A stretch of DNA of 64,000 nt from JACRLW01 sp050181465 (GTDB lineage: Bacteria > Planctomycetota > UBA1135 > UBA2386): positions 62,001 through 126,000 of the forward strand of contig JBFXDD010000004.1 in NCBI GenBank assembly GCA_050181465.1. The letters are read 5' to 3'. Positions 51,748-60,163 of this stretch are shown here, one piece after another; within the stretch, counting starts at the first letter, position 1; every line of letters starts with the position of its first letter. Made by a program: the position numbers and the translations under genes. Below the pieces are notes generated by a model that was not told the DNA's origin, did no database searches, and saw only the letters and a program-made list of their open reading frames with translations.

Positions 51748-51957
51748 CTGGTCCGAAATGGGCGGCATCGGACGCGGGCGGCTCGCCGCGGTTCCCGGCA
51801 CGGCTTCTTGTGTATCGTCGAGAGCCACGGAGTCGGTTGTCGGACGGATGTTCGGTCGAGTCAGCCCATGACACCGGGCCGCTCGCTGCGCGGACGTGAG
51901 CGGGAGGATACCCTGCGAGCCGTTTCGACGACTCCAGGACCCCGCAAACTCCCTGTC

Positions 51958-52239
51958 ATGACCCGGCACCTCATCACCGTGTCCTGCCCCTGCTGCGGCC
52001 GCGCGCTCGAGGTCGACACGCGCACCGGCAAAGCCCGCAAGCTCAACGCGGAGGATGGCGGCCTGGATGCCCTGGTCGAGAAGCAGAAGTCGGAGGCGGC
52101 CCGCCTCGACCAACTGTTCGACGGCGCCCAACGCCAGGAAGCCCAACGCGAAGAGGAATTCGATCGCCTGCTGCGCGAGGCCAAGAAGAAGAGCAAGGGC
52201 GACGACGCCAAGCCCACGCGCCCCTTCGACCTGGACTGA
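51958..52239 (+). CDS. Small zinc-ribbon-like protein
   Basis: A 93-aa protein beginning MTRHLITVSCPCCGRALEVD. CPCC with its basic flank looks like half of a zinc ribbon, and no second CxxC is present, so it may dimerise around a metal. The rest is a charged helix (about residues 35-80, KQKSEAARLDQLFDGAQR) that looks coiled-coil. Function unknown. It is divergent from the ECF sigma gene and convergent with the 55-aa gene. Confidence 0.6.
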   Translation: MTRHLITVSCPCCGRALEVDTRTGKARKLNAEDGGLDALVEKQKSEAARLDQLFDGAQRQEAQREEEFDRLLREAKKKSKGDDAKPTRPFDLD

Positions 52240-52315
52240 TCGACCGAGAAAGAGGTCCCCGCGGCACCTGCGCACCGCGAGGACCGTCCCGCACCCGACG
52301 TCCTGGCCGAGTCTG

Positions 52316-52483
52316 TCAGTCGAGGTCGAATCGCGCACGTTCGGCCGCAGCCCGCTCCTTGGCGTCGCGAACACAACGCTCCGCGATCGTCTCGGCGAGC
52401 TCGGCCCAAGCGCTGCGCGCGCGGACGTCGGGATCGGTTCCACCGGGGGCGGTGGCAGTCGAATGCTCCAACACGATGTCCAT
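52316..52483 (-). CDS. 55-aa soluble protein downstream of the E1-like gene
   Basis: A small gene with an excellent ribosome-binding site: AAAGGAG seven bases before the ATG at 52483. The product starts MDIVLEHSTATAPGGTDP and continues as a charged amphipathic helix (AWAELAETIAERCVRDAKER) ending FDLD. One cysteine is present. It has no membrane segment and no C-terminal Gly-Gly. It is the third gene of the thiF - 44 aa - 55 aa run on the minus strand (56-bp gap). A substrate or partner role for the E1-like enzyme is conceivable but only inferred. Confidence 0.65.
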   Translation of the reverse strand: MDIVLEHSTATAPGGTDPDVRARSAWAELAETIAERCVRDAKERAAAERARFDLD

Positions 52484-52490
52484 TCTCAAT

Positions 52491-52495
52491 CTCCT
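52491..52495 (-). promoter_or_regulatory. Strong ribosome-binding site of the 55-aa gene
   Basis: AGGAG (within AAAGGAG) on the minus strand, 7 nt before the ATG at 52483. It is one of the best matches in the window and the main reason for calling this short gene. Confidence 0.7.
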
Positions 52496-52539
52496 TTCGG
52501 TTGTTGGTGGTCACAGGATTCTCGAACGCAATCGATCGC

Positions 52540-52674
52540 TCACGTGAGGTCAACGATGGTGGTGACAGCGGCGAAGCCGGTCAGGAAGTACGCAAGGAGC
52601 AGCAGCGCGATCTGCATCGCCAGCGACAGAGTCTTGCGCGCGCTCCAGGACAGCTTGGTCGTCGGCTCGTTCAT
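52540..52674 (-). CDS. 44-aa single-pass membrane protein
   Basis: Starts MNEPTTKLSWSARKTLSLAM with GAGGTG at good spacing. A hydrophobic helix follows (IALLLLAYFLTGFAAVTTIV, about residues 21-40). The frame is open upstream, but the ATG at 52674 is the one with the ribosome-binding site. It lies 31 bp downstream of the E1-like gene on the same strand. The function is unknown. Confidence 0.65.
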   Translation of the reverse strand: MNEPTTKLSWSARKTLSLAMQIALLLLAYFLTGFAAVTTIVDLT

Positions 52675-52705
52675 CGTTGCACCTCGTGGATCGACTCGAT
52701 CGCAC

Positions 52706-53962
52706 TCAGGAGACAGAAGGTCGTGACGCGCGAAGATCTGTCGGCAGGGCCTCATCACCCCGACCCGCGAGCGAACAGATCGGACAGTCGGTCATTACCG
52801 CGCGCGGCATGCGCCGGGGTGACAGAATCGCTCGTTCGTCGAGCGCGGTTTGGAGCCAAGTCGACGCTTCGACATCCCCGATCACGAATCGCTCCAGGAG
52901 AAACTGCGCGTGGGCGACCGCCAGCGAGTTGAGCGAGCGGAGCGATCCCGCTCGCTGACGTCGCCAGTCAACGTCATGGCGACGCTCGAGATCCAGCGAC
53001 CCCACGCACCACAGGCAGCCGTTGCCGGGGATCGTCAACCGCAGGTCGGCACCCGCGATCAACTGCCCCCTCTCGCGAAACACACCGGTACCGATGTCGA
53101 TGTGCGGCCTGAGGAATGCGGCCGCGATCAACGCCGCCAGCAGGCGCGGGGCGTTGCGATCGGGCGCGCTCATCAACACGTCGGCTCCTGCACAATGTTC
53201 GACGGCGAGTGGATGCTCGATGGGCACCGGCAGGGGGATCACCGAGACCTCCGGTGCGATCGCGCGCAGCATCTCGGCGACCGCGTGCACCTTCGGAATT
53301 CCCGCACGAGATCTCGCGAGAACCTCCATCGCATCACGACTGTGCTCTTCCAGGATGTCGGGATCGATCAGCGTGATCTCGGCCACTCCCGCACGGGCCA
53401 AGCCGATCGCCAGGCCGGATGCCAGGCGTGCCGAGCCGACGATCGCGATGCGCAACGATTGCAGCCGCAGCAAGACCTCACGCCCGCCAAGGGCGCCGAT
53501 GTAGCGACTCATCGGGCCGTCGGCCGGAACTTCCCCCATCAGCTCAGGCGGCGGCTTGGACGGGATCCACCGCTCCATCCGAGGTCCGACGATCAGCAAC
53601 TCCCCCAGCGGCAGAACACGCCCACTCACCAGCACCGCCGCGCTCGCACCCCGCTCTTCGTGAAGGAACACGTCGATTCGCGGTCGATCGCCGCGCGGGA
53701 CGTCGAAGCCCTCCCACCAGTGGTGCGAGATTCCCTCGAGGCTCCGCGGCAACTGCGCGAAACGCACGATCGCGGCCGGGCGGAGCGCCGAGTCGATCGC
53801 CGCGGCGAAGAACTCGAAGGAGTGCTCGCGACGATGGACGCCCGCCGCAACCTCGAGCACCGCGCCGGGAGTCGCACGCAACCGCTGCCGAAGCAGCGCC
53901 AAGAGCGCACTCGTGAGCGTCAGCCGCGCGGACGGTCGCGAAGCGCAGGATGATTCGCGCAT
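52706..53962 (-). CDS. ThiF-family E1-like enzyme with degenerate nucleotide loop
   Basis: A ~418-aa protein. Residues about 172-330 form the adenylating Rossmann domain of ThiF/MoeB/E1 proteins: IAIVGSARLASGLAIGLARAG, then ITLIDPDILEEHSRD, IPKVHA, ADVLMSAPDRNAPRLL and PHIDIGTGVF. The glycine loop is altered (GSARLAS instead of GxGxxG), but the acidic residue, Arg, Lys and downstream Asp are kept. A zinc site is formed by GCLWCVG (about 315-321) and CPICSL (about 393-398). The N-terminal ~150 residues are unassigned; a decayed JAB-like domain is one possibility. The ATG at 53962 is used; a TTG two codons upstream is possible. It heads a run with two tiny genes. Confidence 0.78.
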   Translation of the reverse strand: MRESSCASRPSARLTLTSALLALLRQRLRATPGAVLEVAAGVHRREHSFEFFAAAIDSALRPAAIVRFAQLPRSLEGISHHWWEGFDVPRGDRPRIDVFLHEERGASAAVLVSGRVLPLGELLIVGPRMERWIPSKPPPELMGEVPADGPMSRYIGALGGREVLLRLQSLRIAIVGSARLASGLAIGLARAGVAEITLIDPDILEEHSRDAMEVLARSRAGIPKVHAVAEMLRAIAPEVSVIPLPVPIEHPLAVEHCAGADVLMSAPDRNAPRLLAALIAAAFLRPHIDIGTGVFRERGQLIAGADLRLTIPGNGCLWCVGSLDLERRHDVDWRRQRAGSLRSLNSLAVAHAQFLLERFVIGDVEASTWLQTALDERAILSPRRMPRAVMTDCPICSLAGRGDEALPTDLRASRPSVS

Positions 53963-54008
53963 CGCCAAGGAGAAGGCGAGCGAGCGCGCCGATCTGTCGG
54001 CGGCTCGC

Positions 54009-54190
54009 TAGCCCGGATTATTCGTGAACGTCTGCTGCGATCGCCACAAGTCGCGCCCAGCGGCGTCGCTACGACGGCTCCTCCCTGGCAGCGTAGCTAC
54101 AGCTACGCTTCGGTCGTCGACCGTCGTAGCTCCTTGCCGGGCATCGACCTGTGTCGATCTCGCGACGACGTTCACGAATAATCCGGGCTA
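54009..54190 (-). repeat. TA-flanked palindromic repeat, copy C
   Basis: A 182-bp copy with perfect 24-bp terminal inverted repeats (left TAGCCCGGATTATTCGTGAA and mirrored right end). The interior is in the opposite orientation to copy B. It lies between the E1-like gene (start 53962) and the M28 peptidase (stop 54209), in the E1 promoter zone. Confidence 0.92.
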
Positions 54191-54208
54191 GCCCGCGCGC
54201 GGTGAAGC

Positions 54209-55579
54209 TCAGCGTCCCGAACGAATCGCCTCGCGACCCGCGTCGTTCCACGCGGGCGCGGCGTCACGATCGGCGAAGGCCGCGACGACCCGCGCGATGC
54301 CGCCGATCACCGCAGTCATGTGCGTGTGATCGATCTTCTCCGCCTCGTCGCTGGGCCGGTGGTAGTCGCGATGCAGAGAGCCGGCGCTGATCGAGTGGGC
54401 GACCACTCCCGCGCGCGCGAAGGGGAAGTTGTCGCTGGCGCCGAACAACTGCCTGGCCATCGCGAAGTCGGACAATTCGACGCCGCTGTCGTCCAAGGCT
54501 TCGCCGGCGATCGCTGCGAAGTCGGAGTAGTCCTTGCCGGTGATCCACACGTATGGGGCTCGATTCGGCTCAGGTCGCCCCAACATCTCGAGATTGACCA
54601 CCGCAGCGATCTTCTCGAGCGGCACCGGTGGATCGGCGACGAATGCGGAACTCCCGCGCAGCCCCTTCTCCTCCGCAGAGAACGCCACGAAGAGCAGCGA
54701 TCGGGACGGCCGCGTGGCTTGGCGCGCGAAGTGTTCCGCGAGCAGAAGGACCGCCGTCGTGCCGGTGGCGTCGTCGTCGGCACCGTTGTTGATTGCGTCG
54801 CGATCGCCGACCGAGGGCGCGATGCCGATGTGGTCATAGTGCGCACAGACGATCACGAACTCATCCGCGCGGGTCGTTCCCGGCAGCCACGCCATCACGT
54901 TCTCCAGAGGGACCGCGAGTTCGCGCGGTGCGGCGAACTCGAAGCGAAACGTCGCACCCGCCGGAGCCAAGCCACGCGGCAACAGCACGCGCGGAGCCGA
55001 TCCCGCGAGTCGCCGCGAAATGATCTGGCGACCGCGATCGGCGGCTAGCCACACCGGCGACGTCGTATCGACTTCGAACAACCGCAGACTACGGGCGGAC
55101 AGATCGCGACGCTGCTCTTGGGAATCGGTCGTCGTCGCCGCGGTCGGGGCCAACGAGAAGCCACCGCCAGTGAACGCCCGCCCGGTCTCCCAGAGCCGAA
55201 ACTCGACGAAGGGCAGCAGCTCTCGCTCGGTGTCGCCTACCGTCATCCACGCGCGATTCTCGCCGCCGTCGAATGCGAATCCCGGCGCGGTATAGCGATG
55301 AAACCAGTTCGGTGACTCATCCGCCGACTTTCCGGCGACCGGCGACAGCCCCGCACGCGCGAAGTTCCAAGCCAGATAGAGCGCAGCTTCGCGCTGACCA
55401 GGACTCGGCGAGTCTCGACCGGCGAGTCGATCGCTGGCAAGGTAGCCCAGCACTTCGCGAACTCGCGCCTCCTCGATCGCAACGGTGGCCGCGGTGACAG
55501 CTTGCGCCGTGAGCGGTCGTGCGATCGAGAACGCGAGCAGGACCGAAACGAGAACAGTCGATCGTCGGGAACACGTCAT
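54209..55579 (-). CDS. M28-family secreted zinc aminopeptidase
   Basis: A 456-aa exported peptidase with a Sec signal (VLVSVLLAFSIARPLTAQA). The dizinc site is complete: His in CAHYDHIG, bridging Asp in NNGADDDATG, the catalytic Glu/Glu pair in SAEEKGLRGS, a metal acid in NLEMLGRP and the last His in DYHRPSDE. These place it with bacterial aminopeptidases of family M28. The ATG overlaps the larE stop by four bases (ATGA), so it is the last gene of the long minus-strand operon that starts at 62380. A possible role is trimming peptides in the periplasm together with the P1 peptidase upstream. Confidence 0.9.
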   Translation of the reverse strand: MTCSRRSTVLVSVLLAFSIARPLTAQAVTAATVAIEEARVREVLGYLASDRLAGRDSPSPGQREAALYLAWNFARAGLSPVAGKSADESPNWFHRYTAPGFAFDGGENRAWMTVGDTERELLPFVEFRLWETGRAFTGGGFSLAPTAATTTDSQEQRRDLSARSLRLFEVDTTSPVWLAADRGRQIISRRLAGSAPRVLLPRGLAPAGATFRFEFAAPRELAVPLENVMAWLPGTTRADEFVIVCAHYDHIGIAPSVGDRDAINNGADDDATGTTAVLLLAEHFARQATRPSRSLLFVAFSAEEKGLRGSSAFVADPPVPLEKIAAVVNLEMLGRPEPNRAPYVWITGKDYSDFAAIAGEALDDSGVELSDFAMARQLFGASDNFPFARAGVVAHSISAGSLHRDYHRPSDEAEKIDHTHMTAVIGGIARVVAAFADRDAAPAWNDAGREAIRSGR

Positions 55580-56388
55580 GGTGATGGCTCAGGATTCAGA
55601 CTGCCGCTGCGATAGCCGAGGAGGTCGATCGTCACGAATCGCCAGCCCAGCGCACGAAGCGTCGCATGCACGGCTTCGCGATCGCGAACCACGACCTCGA
55701 ACTCGGCGGGCAGGACTTCGATGCGGGCGATGGCATCGTGGTGACGCAAGCGAAACTGGGTCAGTCCCAGTGCGCGCAGATACGACTCACCACGCTCGAT
55801 GCGAGAGAGCAGTCCGGCATCCACCGTCAGTCCATGGGCGATTCGTGATGCCAGGCAGGCGCTGGCGGGCTTCTCCGCAAGGGCGAGCCCGAAGCGACGG
55901 GCGTAGGCGCGGACCGCGGCCTTGTCGAGGCCGGCCTCGAGGAGCGGCGACCGCACGCCGCGCTCGCGCGCCGCGCGCGCGCCCGGCCGATGATCACCGA
56001 GATCGTCGGTGATGGCACCGATGGCGACCGCATGGGTCGTCGGGATCTCGCCGGATCGTTGCGCCGCCCCCAGGACGTCGAACAGCTCGGACTTGCAGTG
56101 ATAGCAGCGGTCGACGTCGTTCCTTCGATAGCCCTCGCGACTCAGTTCGTCGGTGGTCAGCACGCGGTGGTCGACACCGAGCGTCGCCGCAAACTCGACG
56201 GCCGCCACGAGCTCCGCTGCCGGCAGCGACGGCGACTTCGCGGTCACCGCCATCACTGCCGCAGGTCCGACAGCCATCATCGCCGCGTGCAAGAGCACTC
56301 CGGAATCGACGCCGCCGGAGAACGCGATCACCCAGCCTTGCTCCGCAGCGAGGATCCCCTGCAGCGCGTCTGGGGCTGCCGGCGTCAC
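55576..56388 (-). CDS. larE: ATP-dependent sacrificial sulfur transferase LarE
   Basis: A 270-aa PP-loop enzyme of the LarE family, which donates its own cysteine sulfur to make the nickel-pincer cofactor of lactate racemase-type enzymes. The PP-loop is VIAFSGGVDSGVLL, and RCYHCKSELF carries the CxxC of the family. EKPASACLASRI contains the sacrificial cysteine region. The gene starts with GTG at 56388, overlapping the amidohydrolase stop (GTGA). LarB, LarC and LarA are not in the window, so the recipient enzyme is elsewhere or LarE has another role. Confidence 0.9.
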   Translation of the reverse strand: MTPAAPDALQGILAAEQGWVIAFSGGVDSGVLLHAAMMAVGPAAVMAVTAKSPSLPAAELVAAVEFAATLGVDHRVLTTDELSREGYRRNDVDRCYHCKSELFDVLGAAQRSGEIPTTHAVAIGAITDDLGDHRPGARAARERGVRSPLLEAGLDKAAVRAYARRFGLALAEKPASACLASRIAHGLTVDAGLLSRIERGESYLRALGLTQFRLRHHDAIARIEVLPAEFEVVVRDREAVHATLRALGWRFVTIDLLGYRSGSLNPEPSP

Positions 56389-58037
56389 CGAGCCTCCGCG
56401 TGGAACGCGACTCGACCGTCGACCACCGTCGCGAGCACCTTCGCATCGAGAACGGCGGCCGGGTCGCAAGTCAGGAGATCGCGGTCGAGAATCGTGAAGT
56501 CGGCACGCTTGCCCACCTCGATCGATCCCTGGTCGCGCTCCGCGAAGGCCGCGTAGGCGGCATCGTGGGTGAACGAGCGCAACGCGGACTTGCGATCGAG
56601 GGCGCCGGATGGACGAAAGCCGTCCGGTGGACCGCTGCCGTCGGGAGCACGCGTCGTGATTGCGGCATACAAGCCCAAGCGAGGATCCGCCGACTCCACT
56701 GGAAAATCGGAGCCGAAGGGCAAGGGCAGCCCGAGCGCAAGGAAGGTCGTCCATGCATAGGCGCCCTCGGTCCGCTCGGCACCGAGTCGAGTCGGTGCCC
56801 ACGGCATGTCGGAAGTCATGTGCGTCGGTTGCATCGAAGGAATGACCGACAGCCGCGCGAAGCGTGCGAAGTCATCGCGGTGCACAACCTGCGCGTGCTC
56901 GATTCGAAAGCGAACGCGTTCGCGATCGGCTGGCGGAACGGCGGCCTCGTAGGCATCCAGCACGGTGCGATTCGCCGCGTCCCCGATCGCATGCGTGCAG
57001 AGTTGGAATCCCAGGCTGTGGCACTCGCGCGCCAACGCTTCCAGCGCACCACGACCGTGGATCATGAGGCCGCGGGTGTTGGTTCGATCCGAGTACGGCT
57101 CGAGCAACGCCGCGCCACGCGATCCGAGCGCACCGTCGGCATAGGCCTTGACCGCTCGCACGACCAGCATGCCGTCGGGTGTTTGCCACGGTCCCTTCGC
57201 GCGCGCGGCCTTCGCCGACATCGGCAGCATCGCGTGCACGCGCAGGTGCCAGCGTCCGGCCAGCAGGAGTTCGCGAACGATCGCGATCTCGGCTTCTCCC
57301 ATGCCGGCATCGTGGACCGCGGTGAGGCCGAGTGCCACACAGTGGTCGTGCGCCCTGAGCAGATCCTCGCGCAGCGTGTCCCCCGTGATCGCAGGAATCG
57401 CCCCCCCGACCAACGACATCGCGGTGTCGACGAACACACCACTCGGTTCACCGGCGTCATCGAGCAGGATCTCCCCGCCGCTCGGGGCACGACTCGATCG
57501 AGTCACCCCGGCAACCTCCATCGCGCGAGCGTTCGCGAACGCCGCATGACCGTCGATCCGCACCATCCACACCGGATGATCGGGGAGCACCTTCGACAGC
57601 TCGGCATGGAGCGGAAAGCGCTTGTCGGCCCAATCGTTCTGGTCCCAACCACGACCGAGGATCCACTCCCCCGCACGGGTGTTCTTCGCCCGCGCCACGA
57701 TGCGATCGATCATCTCCGCGTAGCTCTTCGTGCCGACCAGGTCGACCGATCGCAAGGCCGCGCCGAGGCCGGACAGGTGCGCGTGCGCATCACAGAGCCC
57801 CGGAACGACGAAGGCACCGCGCAGATCGAGCGTGCGGGCTCCGTCGGCAATCTTGGCACCGAGCGGCGCGATGCGACCGCTCTTCACCACGAGTCGATCT
57901 TCCGGCCAGAGCTCGTCCGTGCCGGTGTAGACGTGGACACCCCGCAGCACCAGATCCTGCGCGACCGGACCGCTCGTCCCACCGGACGCGAAAGACAAGG
58001 CACCGATGAACACGAGACGGCGAGCGACGCGCAGCAT
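56385..58037 (-). CDS. Exported YtcJ-like amidohydrolase
   Basis: A 550-aa metal-dependent hydrolase with an N-terminal signal-like segment (RLVFIGALSFASGG). The metal-binding start is VVPGLCDAHAHLSGLG, and GRGWDQNDW, CTHAIGDAANR, RIEHAQVVHRDD and FGSDFPVESADP follow in the order of the YtcJ / amidohydrolase-3 family. The typical end KRADFTILDRDLL is present. Family members hydrolyse amides or imines of diverse substrates; the substrate here is unknown. The ATG at 58037 has no strong ribosome-binding site. It lies 25 bp downstream of the P1 peptidase and overlaps larE. Confidence 0.88.
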   Translation of the reverse strand: MLRVARRLVFIGALSFASGGTSGPVAQDLVLRGVHVYTGTDELWPEDRLVVKSGRIAPLGAKIADGARTLDLRGAFVVPGLCDAHAHLSGLGAALRSVDLVGTKSYAEMIDRIVARAKNTRAGEWILGRGWDQNDWADKRFPLHAELSKVLPDHPVWMVRIDGHAAFANARAMEVAGVTRSSRAPSGGEILLDDAGEPSGVFVDTAMSLVGGAIPAITGDTLREDLLRAHDHCVALGLTAVHDAGMGEAEIAIVRELLLAGRWHLRVHAMLPMSAKAARAKGPWQTPDGMLVVRAVKAYADGALGSRGAALLEPYSDRTNTRGLMIHGRGALEALARECHSLGFQLCTHAIGDAANRTVLDAYEAAVPPADRERVRFRIEHAQVVHRDDFARFARLSVIPSMQPTHMTSDMPWAPTRLGAERTEGAYAWTTFLALGLPLPFGSDFPVESADPRLGLYAAITTRAPDGSGPPDGFRPSGALDRKSALRSFTHDAAYAAFAERDQGSIEVGKRADFTILDRDLLTCDPAAVLDAKVLATVVDGRVAFHAEAR

Positions 58038-58062
58038 CCGCGGAAGGATAACGACGGACCGC

Positions 58063-59193
58063 TCAGCGTCGCGAACGCGAACGCTCGCGAATCGGCGCGA
58101 GCGGCAAGGCTTCCACGGTGCCGTTCGGGCCGCGCGTTGTCGTGGCAGCGCAGAGCGAGTCGAGGATCGCCTGTTCGGTCGCATCCGCGGCCGCGCGGAA
58201 CCACGGCGACAGTGCGTCTCCGGACAAACTCGTGACATGTCCCGCGACGACGCGCGCGGTGGTGAACGCGAGTGCGTAATCGCCGCTGCCGTGCGAGAAC
58301 GACGCCCCAGTCCGCGCCATCCCTGCGAAGCAACGCGTCGCGAGCCGTCGCAATGCCGCGGCGTCGAGCGGCGCGTCGGTCGCCAGGACGATGACGCACG
58401 AGCCATCGTGATCACTCGCAGCCGGACGATCCTCCGCGTAACGCCAGCCGTCGATGGTGAGCGACCCGCCGAAGTTGCTCTGCACCAACACGCCCAACGT
58501 GTGCCCGCCGACGCGGCGCGACGCCGTGCCGATGCCCCCCTTCCGGCCGAACGCCACCGTTCCTGCACCCGCCCCGACCGCGCCGACCGCGAGCGGGCCC
58601 GAAGCTGCCGCAGCGATGGCGGCGGCGACATGCTCCGCGCTCACGGGCCTCGCACGGATGTCCGAGAGACGCCCGTCGTTGGTCTCGCCGACGACCACGT
58701 TGACCGAGCGAACCCGCTCGTTTCCCGGCAACCCGAGCACGAAGTCGAGCAACCCATCGGCGACGCGATGGACGTTCAAGGTGCCCGTCAACGCGATCGG
58801 CGACTCGATCTCACCGAGCTCCATGATTTGCGTGGCCCCCACGAACTTCCCGAAACCGTTCTGCACGACGAGTGCAGCGGGACAACGATCGCGAAACGGA
58901 TTGTCGCCCGGCGGGAGGATGACCGTCACTCCGGTATGGAGGCGCTCGCCCTCGTGCAACGTGGCATGACCGACGCGCACGCCGGGAACGTCGGTGATCG
59001 CATCGAAGTCGCCACTCGCGAACTCGCCGATGTGGATGCCGAGATCGCGCGCGCGCGCACGCCCCTCATCGCCGCGAGCGGACTTCGCTTCCGCAAGCCG
59101 GCCCGGAACCTCACCCGGCGCCGACGCGCAGCCGCCGAGCATCGTCGGCGCTGCAACCACGATGGCCGCGAGCCACTCGACCGATCGCTTCAG
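58063..59193 (-). CDS. P1-family (DmpA-like) peptidase lipoprotein, probable CTG start
   Basis: A 376-aa exported aminopeptidase. After a lipoprotein signal (LKRSVEWLAAIVVAAPTML, lipobox GGC) the family motifs appear: ITDVPGVRVGHATL, the NGFGKF and GTLNVHRVADGLLDF segments, VVVGETNDGRLSDI and the autocleavage region GAGAGTVAFGRKGGIGTAS. P1 peptidases self-process at a Gly-Ser/Thr bond. No ATG, GTG or TTG gives a full signal peptide; the CTG at 59193 does, and it overlaps the preceding TGA by four bases (CTGA) exactly like the other couplings in this window. GAGG lies a little upstream. Confidence 0.85.
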   Translation of the reverse strand: MKRSVEWLAAIVVAAPTMLGGCASAPGEVPGRLAEAKSARGDEGRARARDLGIHIGEFASGDFDAITDVPGVRVGHATLHEGERLHTGVTVILPPGDNPFRDRCPAALVVQNGFGKFVGATQIMELGEIESPIALTGTLNVHRVADGLLDFVLGLPGNERVRSVNVVVGETNDGRLSDIRARPVSAEHVAAAIAAAASGPLAVGAVGAGAGTVAFGRKGGIGTASRRVGGHTLGVLVQSNFGGSLTIDGWRYAEDRPAASDHDGSCVIVLATDAPLDAAALRRLATRCFAGMARTGASFSHGSGDYALAFTTARVVAGHVTSLSGDALSPWFRAAADATEQAILDSLCAATTTRGPNGTVEALPLAPIRERSRSRR

Positions 59194-60158
59194 GGGCGCG
59201 ACGCCTCGTTGTCGACGATCTCGGTCTCCTGCGTGATGATCGCGCGGCTGAGATCGCGGTCGTGCTTGACCCGAACGTTGGGGAAGACGAGGCACTCGCG
59301 CATCGCGATCGGCTTCTCGATGACTGCACCATCGAGAACGAGGCATCGCTCCAGCTTCGCACCATCCGCGATCTGCACGCTGCGCCCGATCAGGTTGCGC
59401 GCACCGTGCACATCCAGCCAGCGGAGATTCAGGTCGAGCAGGTCCATCGGATACGACAGATTGAGATCGGCCTTGATGACCTCGGCGGCCTCGACGCGAT
59501 AGCCGTCGTCGATGTAGATCTGGATCGCGTCGGTGATCTCGTACTCGTCGCGCATCGCGGTGCGCGGCGTGCGGCGCACGGCATCGAAGAACGACTGGTC
59601 GAAGAGGTAGATCCCGCAGCCCTTGAGGTCGGTGCGCGCGAAGCGCGGCTTCTCGACGACTCGGTGCACGCGGCCGTTGGCGTCGGTCAACACCACGAAG
59701 TTGCGACGGATGCGCTCGGCATCGGGTTCGCGCATCACCGCGAGCACACCGTCGGCACCACCAGGCCCCATCATGCGGGCAGGCATCGACGCCAAGTTCT
59801 CGGTCTCGAAATAGATGTCGCCCAGGAAGAGGAAGAAGGGCCGGTCGATGTACGACTCGAGCTTGTAGACCGCGTGCGCGATGCCGAGGGTCTCACCCTG
59901 TTCCACGTAGCGAATACGAACTCCGAAGCGTTCGCCGTCGCCGAGTTCACGAACCACCTGGTGACCGAGGTGCCCGATCACGATGACGATGTCCTCGACC
60001 CCCATGCCCTTCAGCATCTCGACCTGATGCGCGATCAGCGGCTTGCCGCCGAGCGGCAGGATCGGCTTGGGCCAGTGTTCGGAGAAGGGACGCATGCGCG
60101 TTCCCTTGCCGGCGGCGAGGATCACCCCCATCAACGAGGGCAGGGCGGGAGATGCCAT
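59190..60158 (-). CDS. Sugar-phosphate nucleotidyltransferase
   Basis: A 322-aa enzyme of the glucose-1-phosphate thymidylyl/uridylyltransferase type. The signature LAAGKGTRMRPFSEHWPKPI is at residues about 14-33, and FFLFLGDIYFE provides the metal-binding Asp. The C-terminal ~70 residues (VQIADGAKLERCLVLDGAVI) are hexapeptide-repeat-like, suggesting a left-handed helix. The exact NTP and sugar cannot be read. The ATG at 60158 follows the FG-GAP stop by 5 bp; the start of the core ten codons in is an alternative. The stop overlaps the CTG of the P1 peptidase. Confidence 0.88.
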   Translation of the reverse strand: MASPALPSLMGVILAAGKGTRMRPFSEHWPKPILPLGGKPLIAHQVEMLKGMGVEDIVIVIGHLGHQVVRELGDGERFGVRIRYVEQGETLGIAHAVYKLESYIDRPFFLFLGDIYFETENLASMPARMMGPGGADGVLAVMREPDAERIRRNFVVLTDANGRVHRVVEKPRFARTDLKGCGIYLFDQSFFDAVRRTPRTAMRDEYEITDAIQIYIDDGYRVEAAEVIKADLNLSYPMDLLDLNLRWLDVHGARNLIGRSVQIADGAKLERCLVLDGAVIEKPIAMRECLVFPNVRVKHDRDLSRAIITQETEIVDNEASRP

Positions 60159-60163
60159 GGAGA

